From positions 1,016 to 57,138 of the forward strand of contig JAGHQL010000175.1 in assembly GCA_020080175.1 (NCBI GenBank): a stretch of DNA of 56,123 nt, written 5' to 3'. The position numbers and the translations under genes are program-made. Below the pieces are notes generated by a model that searched no databases, was not told the DNA's origin, and was given only the letters and a program-made list of their open reading frames with translations. Position 1 is the first letter of the stretch. Every line of letters begins with the position of its first letter. This DNA is from Glutinoglossum americanum (lineage: Eukaryota; Ascomycota; Geoglossomycetes; Geoglossales; Geoglossaceae). Of the stretch, positions 35,656-44,873 are shown piece by piece.

Positions 35656-35838
35656 GGTTGGTGATTGTCGGCGGAAGTGAAATATAATAACAGAAGCAAA
35701 GAGTGTTTTCGGCGAACAAATAATTTTCCAAGACAATCACGTGTGCGGCTCTGCACCACCGAGGACATCCGTTTTTAAGAACCTCAGTCGACATCACTGG
35801 ATATGGACCGATGAGCTCAGATATATCTCCATGCCACA
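35656..35838. promoter_or_regulatory. Divergent promoter of the midasin and NSRP1-like genes
   Basis: Only 183 bases separate the two start codons. The spacer contains a TCACGTG core at 35737-35743, almost midway. The compact divergent layout suggests shared control of a ribosome-assembly gene and a splicing-factor gene. Confidence 0.55.
35737..35743. promoter_or_regulatory. TCACGTG element
   Basis: CACGTG E-box core preceded by T. It lies 82 bases from the midasin ATG and 96 bases from the NSRP1-like ATG. Confidence 0.45.
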
Positions 35839-37044
35839 ATGAACACTCTATCATTCGGGCTAAATGTGACCAAAAAAAAACCGACTTTGGCTTCCAAGCG
35901 TATAATCAGGAAACCCGCCTTTGGTGAGGATGAGGATGACGATGAAGATAAGGGCAATCCGGTGAACAATGTAGAAGAAATCGGAACAATTGGTGGCATC
36001 AACGTTCCGGATGCTGTCGCCCCGGAAGGGCTAAAAAGCAAGAAGAGTGGACTCAAAGAACCTCCTCAAGGCAAACCCAAGTCCACTCATGGCATCTCAT
36101 TGTACGGCGACTTATCCAGCCGCAGCTCATCCCTCAAACATGCCTCCGAGGCCGAATCTCTAGACCCCTCGGTCTATGATTACGACAAGGTATATGACTC
36201 CATGAAATCTGTCGACCGTGTTAAGAAGAGCAAAGAAGAAGCCGACTTGGCGGAGCGCAAGCCCAAGTATATGGAGTCCTTGCTCGCTGCAGCGGAAGTC
36301 CGGAAACGCGACCAGCTAAGGGCAAAAGAGAAGATGCTCCAACGGGAACGGGAAGCAGAAGGGGACGAGTTCGCTGACAAGGAGAAATTTGTCACGGGTG
36401 CATACAAGGAACAGCAAGCAGAAATGGCCCGACTAGAAGAAGAAGAAGCTCGGAGAGAGGAGGACGAGATGAAGAAAAAGGCAGGCATGGGCATGAGCGG
36501 ATTCTATAGAAGTGTCCTCGAAAGAGACGAAAAAAGACACGAAGAACTCGTCGCCGCAGCTGCAAAAGCCAAAGACAACCCTTCTTCCACCACCCCTCAA
36601 CCCAAAGACGACGACCCCACCCAGGAAACTGCCGAAGATCTCGCTCACACCCTTAACGCCCAAAATCCAAAATCCATCATCCTAAACGATGAAGGTCTCG
36701 TAGTCGACAAACGCCAGCTCCTTACCGCTGGTCTTAATATCGTTCCCAAAAAAAACACTCCGCCCACCACCTCCACCGCCTCCCATCACAAAAAACCTTC
36801 CAACACTACCACCAATCCCCAATCTCTCACCGCAGACCGCAAATCCCGGCGCGAGCGGCAGACGCAAATGCTCGTGGCGCAACTAGAAGAGGCGACGAAG
36901 AGGGCAGCGGACGAGGAACAGGATCGGGAGAGGGAGTTGGAGAGAATGGCAAGGAAGAAGAAGTCGGAGGGGGAGATTACGGGGGCGAGGGAGAGATATC
37001 TGCAGAGGAAGAGGGAGAGAGAGGCTGGCGACGCGGGTGGGTAG
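35839..37044 (+). CDS. Nuclear speckle splicing regulatory protein 1 (NSRP1/CCDC55) homologue
   Basis: Single exon of 401 residues. The start MNTLSFGLNVTKKK and acidic stretch GEDEDDDEDKG are followed by the conserved NSRP1 N-terminal domain. Its signature LDPSVYDYDKVYDSMKS leads into a long charged coiled coil (KPKYMESLLAAAEVRKRDQL through EEEEARREEDEMKKK). A second motif GMSGFYRSVLERDEKRHEEL closes it. The remainder is Lys/Glu/Thr-rich, ending in an Arg/Glu helix. The mammalian homologue modulates alternative splice-site choice in nuclear speckles; a spliceosome-associated role is inferred here. The final 60 codons switch to very G-rich codon use after a C-rich stretch. Confidence 0.88.
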   Translation: MNTLSFGLNVTKKKPTLASKRIIRKPAFGEDEDDDEDKGNPVNNVEEIGTIGGINVPDAVAPEGLKSKKSGLKEPPQGKPKSTHGISLYGDLSSRSSSLKHASEAESLDPSVYDYDKVYDSMKSVDRVKKSKEEADLAERKPKYMESLLAAAEVRKRDQLRAKEKMLQREREAEGDEFADKEKFVTGAYKEQQAEMARLEEEEARREEDEMKKKAGMGMSGFYRSVLERDEKRHEELVAAAAKAKDNPSSTTPQPKDDDPTQETAEDLAHTLNAQNPKSIILNDEGLVVDKRQLLTAGLNIVPKKNTPPTTSTASHHKKPSNTTTNPQSLTADRKSRRERQTQMLVAQLEEATKRAADEEQDRERELERMARKKKSEGEITGARERYLQRKREREAGDAGG

Positions 37045-37647
37045 GGGGAGTTTATGTATATAGTTTCTTCTCGAGAATATTTCCAGGGGTTATTTCTCCC
37101 AACCTAGCAACACCGTTTTTTATCCATCTGGCCGCCTCACTTACTCTCCCTTCGAGAGCGAAAGACGAAATACAAGCCCGTGTGCCCCCCCCCCCCTATT
37201 ACCCCAGCGACAACCCAACACACATATCATGCGTGATCAACATGACAGCGGACTGAAATAAATGCAAGAAGTGCGCAACTCGCCCGCACGTATAAGAGGC
37301 AAAAGAGAGATTCTAAAAAGATGGCATTAAGATGAGAATCGGGGAGGTTTAGCGGACTATCTCTTATTGATCAGCCCACGTCCCCCTATCCACACCCGAA
37401 TCGGTATGGTTTGTGGGCGGTTGAGACTATACTTTTTTCCTCGCAAAGGAGGGGTTTGATTCCCAGAGCAGGGCTGATGTTTTCTTCTTTTTCTACATCT
37501 TAGTTTTTTTTCCTTTGGGGGGTGGGTTTGGCTATGGTGGGAGGGCTGAGGCTGGTTCGGGTCTCTTAACAACATATTTAAATAGGAAACCGATGGGTAG
37601 AAGGAGAGAAGGAGATTATAGAAGAGGTAATCCTGATCTGTATTTAT
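37045..37647. other. Convergent intergenic region with a C12 run
   Basis: About 600 bases between the NSRP1-like and acetyltransferase 3' ends. It contains a run of twelve C at 37185-37196 and pyrimidine-rich sequence. No gene is supported. Confidence 0.5.
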
Positions 37648-38645
37648 TTATTTTGAAGCTTCAGTATCTTCCCTGGGAACCTTAGGTTCCGCAGTAACCC
37701 CGTCGCCTTTATCGGAGGGTTGGGGGAGTGAACGAATGATGCGAGCCGGGTTGCCTGCAGCAACAGTGTAAGGGGGGACGCTCTAGTGGAGTGTAGGCAT
37801 CAGCACAAGTGTAGTGAGATCAGCAATGGCTATGGAGGGTATATAGGAGGCTTTTTTCCGTTGCCCCGCTCGTGAACCTCTGCGGCTTACCTTGGTGACA
37901 ACAGATCCAGCACCGATGGTTGATCCATCTCCGATAGTCACACCTGGTCTATCCCAACCCTATCCTATCAGCATCCTTCCCCAAGACCACGCAAGGTCAC
38001 ATGTACACAACCATGCAGTTTTCCACCTTCGACTCACAAAACAACTACGTTCCCGCCAATCCAGCAATCCTCGCCAATGCGAATCTCCTTCCCCATCTCG
38101 GGACCTTTGAGCCCATCCCTCATCACTGGATCCACAGAATGCATAGCCGTGTATAGCGAGACGTTGGGGCCAATCAGGGTGCGTGAGCCGATGTGCACAG
38201 CGCAGGAGTCGAGGATAGTGCAATTGAAGTTCATGTAGACTTGCTCACCCATATGGATGTTGTAGCCATAGTCAGTGTAGAAGGGAGGTTCTATGTAAGG
38301 TTCATTTCCAAGCAGGACATCATCGTCGATTTCGGAGGAGGGCCCGGGGAGAGGGGTGGGGTTGTTGACTATCCTAGAAGAATTTAGTACTCAGCTTGGG
38401 CTTCCACTATGACGAGTCGATATGAAATAAAGTAAAGCAACCCGTAAGCAATAAAGTACAAAACGTTCTCACACTTACTCCCTCCACATTTCAACATCTT
38501 TCCTCCGATTGGTTTCACCAGCTTTATTGTAACGGCGACAAGCAAGATGTGCACGTTGCCGCTCCTTGGCCAAACCTGGATGCCAGGCATAGAACCATTC
38601 CCCTCGGCACATCTTCTCTCTCTCTTCTTCCACAGAACTCGACAT
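37648..38645 (-). CDS. Maltose/NodL-type O-acetyltransferase
   Basis: Four exons (38479-38645, 38038-38373, 37891-37948, 37648-37782) give 231 residues. The enzyme transfers acetyl from acetyl-CoA to a sugar hydroxyl; the physiological acceptor in fungi is uncertain. Residues 5-57 form the maltose-acetyltransferase (Mac) domain (EEEREKMCRGEWFYAW...). They are followed by the left-handed beta-helix hexapeptide domain (about 95-205): GYNIHMGEQVYMNFNC, VHIGSRTLIGPNVSLYTAMH with the catalytic histidine H134, EIRIGEDCWIGGNVVV, PGVTIGDGSTIGAGSVVTK and AAGNPARIIR. It is close to the family's usual length with a short acidic tail. The last acceptor follows a rather long 108-base intron. It is divergent from Ste14. 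Confidence 0.9.
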
Positions 38646-39010
38646 AACTGCTTCGCAGGAGGTCTATTGATTAAGAGTGAATCGTGCAGGTTACCGATAT
38701 GATAACTTCAGTTATTATGTAGAATCACGTGATTGGATATAATTACTCTGTAAGGTTTCAAAGGTTTAATGGGCGACATGAATACACCATTTTCCGCTCG
38801 TACCATGCAGATTTCATTATATTTTTCTACTCCACTCTCGCTCCGCCGATATCTCTAAGGGCTCACAGTCCTATTATTCCAGCCTGGCAGCATATTTCTT
38901 TGTTGACCTTGGCTGTCTTCTGACAAAATGATCATCGCATAGCCTTAGTCAAACCACCACATGCGCACAGAACCCCCGTCCTACTTCACAAAACCGTCAC
39001 CCTGCTCACC
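38646..39010. promoter_or_regulatory. Divergent promoter of the acetyltransferase and Ste14 genes
   Basis: A 365-base spacer with a TCACGTGA palindrome at 38725-38732, AT-rich around it, and C/A-rich leader sequence next to the Ste14 start. Confidence 0.5.
38725..38732. promoter_or_regulatory. TCACGTGA palindrome
   Basis: Identical to the element at 6534-6541. It lies 80 bases upstream of the acetyltransferase ATG and about 280 upstream of Ste14. Confidence 0.5.
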
Positions 39011-40094
39011 ATGACAGAGAAAACTCACCAACAAGCCTATTTGGCGGCCTCGAGTTTGCCGACTTCGCATGACCATCACTTGAAGCGGGTGTATGAGGCC
39101 ATGCAGAACGGTAGAGACGAGATAACTGCGATTGAGGAACTACCTCATAAACGGCACGCATATGAAGGACATCCGGACTTTCAGCCTGTGGACCATTCGC
39201 AGCTGAATACAGACCATAGTGAGCAAGACGACGTCAACAGTCACCACCACCATGACGAAGATTCGCACCCCCACCCGGATTCTATCCCATCCACTTTCCT
39301 TCCCGGGGGGCGGAAATCCCTTCCAGGCATATCTATGCGCGCATTCTGCCTTGGTCTCGCTTTGGGCTTAACATCCTCTCTCTCCCTTTTCCTCACGGTC
39401 CATACAGCCCTTTGGCGTGCACCGGCCTTCATCGCTCTCCTTTCCCTCTTCCACTTTCTTGAATTCTGGACCACTGCCCAATGCAACACTTCTCAAGCCA
39501 ATACTTCCGCCTACCTTCTCACCAGTAACGGTTCAGCCTATAATATCGCTCACTCTGCCGCAATGCTCGAGTTCTTGATATCGCACTATTTCGGCCTCTC
39601 GTTCGTTAACGCTTGGGTGCCACAGAGGTACAAGTATGTGCCTCTTGCGATTGGCGTATTGCTTTTGCTAGTCGGCCAGACAACCCGCTCCCTTGCGATG
39701 GCGCAGGCCGGCACAAATTTCAATCATCATGTCCAGACGAAACACGCTACAGGCCACGAGTTGGTCACTGACGGGATATACGCTTGGCTTCGACACCCAA
39801 GCTATTTCGGGTTCTTCTGGTGGGGGTTAGGAACGCAACTACTTCTGGGGAATTCTGTCTGCTTTATGGGATATACACTGGTACTCTGGCGTTTCTTCAA
39901 GGGGCGGATTCGACGTATGTGTACTCAAGTTTTCCTTTTAATATCTCCCCATCCGGCTGGTTGTATTTATGACTTCTGTTGACTAACTCTCGGTGACAAA
40001 ATTAGTGGAGGAAAAATTCCTCGTTGCCTTTTTTGGGAAAGAGTATAAAGATTATAGATCAAAGACTTGGACCGGAATCCCCTTTATCCCTTAA
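39011..40094 (+). CDS. ste14: Protein-S-isoprenylcysteine O-methyltransferase (Ste14)
   Basis: Two exons, 39011-39914 and 40006-40094, give 330 residues. The ER enzyme methylates the prenylated C-terminal cysteine of CaaX proteins such as Ras and a-factor-type pheromones, using S-adenosylmethionine. A hydrophilic His-rich N-terminal extension of about 108 residues (including HHHHDEDSHPHPD) precedes several membrane helices. The ICMT signature is present: NFNHHVQ, ELVTDGIYAWLRHPSYFGFFWW (H262), and, after the intron, RLEEKFLVAFFGKEYKDY. The short last exon is needed for these cofactor-pocket residues and ends at TGIPFIP, as expected for the family. The His-rich extension is unusual and may bind metal, which is only a guess. 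Confidence 0.93.
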
Positions 40095-40751
40095 GAGAGG
40101 ACGCTATGGCCTTGGTTTTGAAGAGACGAAATGGATATCTCCTGAGTGGTCATTTGATATATCGACGGCTGGATTTCCCGGAGATACCCTCTACGAATTC
40201 CTTCTCAGCGACCGTACCTTCCATTTATGCCACAACCTTATAATAGTTGGACCACATGACGTCCGGGAGGTAACGGAGAATGCTATTGGATTGACATATT
40301 TTCCTTAAGGAGGATCCCGTATTACTAGCACGGATGCATATAAAACGGAAATAATGGTCTCAGGTTTTGATCGGGATTGCATCTGCCATCCCGACGGGTA
40401 TGTCATGACCGGCAGGTCCCTCCTATAGCAAGTTCGTATATATGTACAAGATATATATATATACTATCTAAAGTTAGGTCCCACAAGCAGAGGAAACAGT
40501 CTCATAGCACGACCGTTTCCAGGGCCTTTTAGCTGTGCAAATTCTGTTGACAGCATCGGGTGGGATGTCCAAATTGGAATGTAAAGCCCGCCATTAGGCA
40601 CTGAGGGCAGTAAGTATGGCGAGTGAGTGAGTGAGGCGGACTAGGCGTGTATACATACCTTACAAAGGCGCATCCCGCGAACAAATTGTCGAATCTTCAC
40701 CAGAGCTAGACTCTAGCCGCCCGTCTAAGATATACTCCAGTACACGTGTCC
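40095..40751. other. Convergent intergenic region
   Basis: About 660 bases between the 3' ends of Ste14 and the TMEM170-like gene. It holds a short AT dinucleotide run near 40450 and a (GAGT)-type microsatellite near 40620. No gene is supported. Confidence 0.5.
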
Positions 40752-41256
40752 CTACAATCCACCTTGAATCGAAAAAGACGATAAGATCAACACTAGTACA
40801 CAGATGAGTGACCAGACGAACGGGATCCATGTTGACATGTGGAAGAACCCAGCATTATAGACGGCTCCGAGGCTATATTACCGACATACACGTTTAGCAG
40901 AATTCCCGTAAGGATGCCAAAAGCAGCCAAAAAATATCTCACATTAACCCCACCACACTCCCCGCCATCGTCGCTTCTACCCCAGCCAGAACCATATACA
41001 CCACCGGCACCGCCCACAACACCCTCCACTTCCCGCCTCTTGCTTGCATCGCCACAGCATACAAACTAGCTGCTATATGGAACGCCCCATACACGATCAA
41101 CGTCCAGATAAGTGTGAAGCGCCATACATCTCGCGGGTAGTAGAGGTAGTTGGCCACACCCGGTTTGGGGTTGATGGGCCAGTAGAGGGAGGGAAACGGT
41201 GGGGGGGTGTAGTCCAAGGGAACAGGGGCAACGGGATGGGAGGTTGTTGAGCCCAT
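40752..41256 (-). CDS. TMEM170-like four-helix membrane protein
   Basis: Two exons, 40943-41256 and 40752-40872, give 144 residues. The single 70-base intron joins VVGL to ILGAVYNAGFFHMSTWIPF. Without it the reading stops in the third helix, so this join matters. After a Pro-rich cytosolic N-terminus (about 1-40) lie four predicted membrane helices at about 44-68, 78-90, 92-115 and 118-138. The pattern matches the TMEM170 family, whose human member TMEM170A shapes ER sheets and the nuclear envelope. The function in fungi is inferred only from family. Its start is 263 bases from the divergent Pex8-like gene. Confidence 0.72.
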
Positions 41257-41519
41257 TGCGCTGGTTCGGTTTTGGCCGTATTATTGGGTTATGCATCCAT
41301 CGGTGGTGGATGACATAGATTTGTGCGTGGTCAGTTACATGCTAACCGAATAATTACTACGGGCGCCCATCTAGACCAGCATTGTCAACCCTACAATATT
41401 GCCTCGGCATTTTCGATTTTGCGATTGTTCACATCACAACAATAGGAACTCCACGCGCAAACAACGGGGATCCTTATGAATAATGATGATAACAAGAGAT
41501 TGAGCCAATCCTACCAAGC

Positions 41520-43745
41520 ATGTCCGCCGACCGCCTTCTCGCATCCCTCCTCCGCTCATTCCAGAACTTCCACTCACCTCCGGAAACCTCCCGGTACGAT
41601 CTACCGACCCTCATTCCCTAAACTCATCTTAAATCCCAAACCCCAGCTAACCCTCCCCAACAAACAGCCTAACCTCCACCTCCGCCTCCCTCCTCACGAC
41701 CCTCGCCAACCCCCTCAACACCACCCTCCTAACTTCCCAAATCCTAACCGCAACCGCGTTCTGGGACCACCCTGACGGCCTCCGCGTCTGCCTCCGCATC
41801 CTCGGAATCTTCCAATCCGCCAGCCTCGCAATTCTACAAGGCGCAGAAGCACCTCCACCTGGCCAGCCTCCGCTGCAACAAATAAAACAGCTAGATCGCA
41901 CAGAATGGGTCAAGGCTGTTGTGAAGGGCGCTGATGAGAGGACCCCGCGATGGAAACATCTGTTAGTGATTGCGGGGGTACTGTTGGGGTTTGAAGGGCA
42001 GGAGCGTAGAGGTCTATCCAAGGGCGTTAGGCAGGATTTAGAGGGCGCGTTAGTGTTGGCTGCGAATTTGGCGATGGAGGAGGTAGGGAGGAGGGAGGAT
42101 GGGTTAGATGGATTCTGTATTGCGATGGTTTTGAATTATGCATTTGAGTTGCTGTCAGACTGGCGGAGGAGAGATCTTCACTACAATGTAAGCAGCGGCT
42201 TTCGGATAGGGCCTCACAGGGTTAGGTGGATTGCGTTTACTAATAATGGCGGCAGAAATTATTACCGCTGCTCGTGGATGTTGTGTTTTTCTCACCGGAG
42301 GGCTATCAGTCGGGGTACTTCCTCGCACCAATAGACGCAGATATCGTAGCTACGAAAGACAATCAATTTACCTGGTCGGTATGTATACCCCGCTCCTTCC
42401 TTACCACCCTTCCAAATCCTTCTAACACCCCACGACACAGGACAAATCTCCAACCTTCTTCCTCCTCCAACGCCTCTCAACCCGCCCCCTGGTCTCCTCA
42501 ATGGGCCCGCTCTCCCTCCTCCTCGCCCATTGCACTACCTGCGCCCCCCCTCAACAGCTTCACGACCTCCTCACCTCCCTCCTCCAATTCTCCAAAACCC
42601 TCACCACCCAATGGCGCCAAAACAAACTCTCTGAGACCGACCCCTCCGAAGAACCCCTCTACCTCGACCCCCAGGCCCTAAAATTCACCATCCCGATTCT
42701 CTGGCAGGTGCTCAAAACCGCAATGTTCGCTACGGTGGTAGTATTGCGTGCCGTAATGGGTCGAGTGTTGCTGGATCACCAACTCGCGGCCGATGAGAGC
42801 GCTCCGGTTATAGCAGCGAAGGTCCTCCATACACTCAGGAATCTCTATTTTGTAACCTCACGTTTAGGCCCCAACGCTTTCTCGACATACACATTCGTCC
42901 TCCTCTCCGCCATCGACGTCCTAACCACCTACCCTCCTCACGCCACAACCTTCATCCGAGAAATCCAACCCCACCTACTCTCACAGATCCCTCCTCATCC
43001 GCTCGACCGCTGTCTAGATCTCTACTTCCTCAACACTGCCGAACATTTCGCCTCCATCCTCCCTCAGCAGGTCAACGAGGAAGTCCTAATCGCGGCCGTG
43101 AGCCCTTACCTACAGGGCGGACATCACAGAAGCCTACTAGATATGTTCGAGGCAGCACATAGCGTATTTTTAGCGGTCGTGTCGGCCCTGGGGAACGCAG
43201 AGTTGGCGGGTCGGGTGATCCCATTTTACGTCGACGCAGTATTCAAGACCTTCCCATCGAATCTCTCACCCCGACAATTCCGACTCGCATTCAAAATCCT
43301 CCTCCAAATAACCACGCCCCCCTCGCCTCTCTCCCTCACCCACCCAACCCTCCCCTCTATCCTCCTAGAACTACTCTACCACCGCGCCCTCCACGCCCCC
43401 TACACCCCCCTCCCTTTATCTCAAAGTCCTCCCGACAGCCCCCCCACCACAACAACCGAACAAGCAACCCTCACCCTGGCACTCATCGACATCCTCCCAT
43501 CCCTCCCGCTCTCCACCCTCGAAGAATGGATCGATATTATAGCGGATCTCGTCGGGAAAGTAGAGGGGGAAGCGGAGAGAGAAGAGGTTAAGGGGAGGTT
43601 TTGGGAAGTGCTTTGGGGAGGGGAGATGGACGTTGAGAGGGCGGAGTTTTGTGTTGTTTGGTGGGGGACTAGGGGGGGGAGGGGGAGGATTTTGGGCGAG
43701 GAGGCGGCGGGTGCTGGGGCGGAAGGGGAGAGGAGTCTAATGTAA
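41520..43745 (+). CDS. Pex8-like peroxisome biogenesis protein (tentative)
   Basis: Four exons (41520-41593, 41668-42187, 42256-42378, 42441-43745) give 673 residues in consistent phase. The N-terminus MSADRLLASLLRSFQNFHSP and the WVKAVVKGADERTPRWKHLL and GLSKGVRQDLEGALV segments recall filamentous-fungal proteins annotated as peroxin 8, a peroxisomal lumen-side factor that links the docking and RING complexes of the import machinery. The protein is almost entirely alpha-helical and Leu-rich, consistent with a HEAT-like fold. It ends in SLM, not a canonical PTS1 tripeptide. I am confident of the gene structure but less so of the name. Coding-strand composition flips repeatedly between C-rich and G-rich blocks. 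Confidence 0.68.
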
Positions 43746-44873
43746 GGCTTTAGGGTGAAGCTGTGCTGTATTTTATGCATTCCATGTAAACGTATTCTAC
43801 TTGGGGGTTCCGGTTGGCGTTCTCTTAGCCTCCAGTACTATATAGAGAGAAATATACGATTCTTTTTGCCTGCACCCCAATCTCTTTCCCCCCACAACCG
43901 CCCATAGACCACTTAACTCACCACCACGCTCACCACCTCGCCGCATAACTAGCCCCCTCGCCCTCCAAAAAAAAAAAATTTCATCCTCTTCACGCCCAAT
44001 TTTTCTTCTCCTTCCCTTCCCCTCCCTCTTTCCCTTCTCCCCTTCTCCCTCTAAGACTCCGCCCACGATTCCGCAAGCCTCAACCGCCCAACCCACCACT
44101 CCACTTCTCCCCTCCACAAACCCTCTTCCCGAAACCCAGAACGGCTCAGCTTCCCACCTGGCCCTAGAGATCCAAAAAAGAACTTGATTCCAGCTTTTCA
44201 GCGCGCACTTTTTCTTCTCTTTCCCTTCTCCTTCCCCCTTCCCCCCCAAGTCCACACACAAGAGCTAGGCGAGAGAAAAAAAGGCAACCTCCACCTCCAT
44301 CCACGCGGCTATGTTAGGCTCCAAGCGCATCTCACTTACCTCTGTAATAGAGCGGGAATGCCTCTGCGGAGCAGGTGGAGGGAACAGGCCCCTCGCCAGG
44401 TGGGTAGGAGACATCGAAGAGCGTGACGAAGAGTGTGACAAGCCCTTAGTCCCATACTTCTTGTTCCTCTATGCAACAAACTCATTCGCAGACACGTACG
44501 GATCACGAAGGCATCGGTAGGCTCACATTTCGTCAGAAGGGGTGATCCGCTCGGAGTCAAATCTATTGGGCGCATATTGAAGCGTGTAGGTACTAAAAAC
44601 TACCGCATCGCTTGGTCCGAGGTATCGATCGCATGTACGTATGTACGTGATTGGGAGAGAAAGAAAAGCACTAGAGCTATACAACTATATCGCCCTCGGT
44701 ACAACCGAGATCCTTTAGCGCCGGCCCACCAAGCATTTATTTATACCCCCCCACCATTCAGTATTAAGAGCTGGAAGTTAAAAGATAAGGTGCACCCAGT
44801 TTTCAAAAGTATTGGCCGCCAGAAGCCTCTCCAACGCCGGGTAATTGTGCGAGAAGGAAGAAAACAAAACATG
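43746..44873. other. Convergent intergenic region, pyrimidine-rich
   Basis: About 1.1 kb between the 3' ends of the Pex8-like gene and Doa10. Bases 43870-44250 are strongly C/T-rich on the plus strand. This opens a long Glu/Gly/Lys-rich frame on the minus strand (43797-44261) that looks like composition, not a gene. A TACGTATGTACGT stretch lies near 44637. Confidence 0.5.

Noticed and set aside
36433-36882. Minus-strand frames opposite the NSRP1-like gene
   Set aside because: Antisense shadows of a Lys/Glu coiled coil and a Thr/Pro-rich stretch.
43797-44261. Minus-strand 154-codon frame between the Pex8-like gene and Doa10
   Set aside because: Gly/Glu/Lys-rich composition follows from a pyrimidine-rich plus strand; no motif or splice-consistent neighbour.
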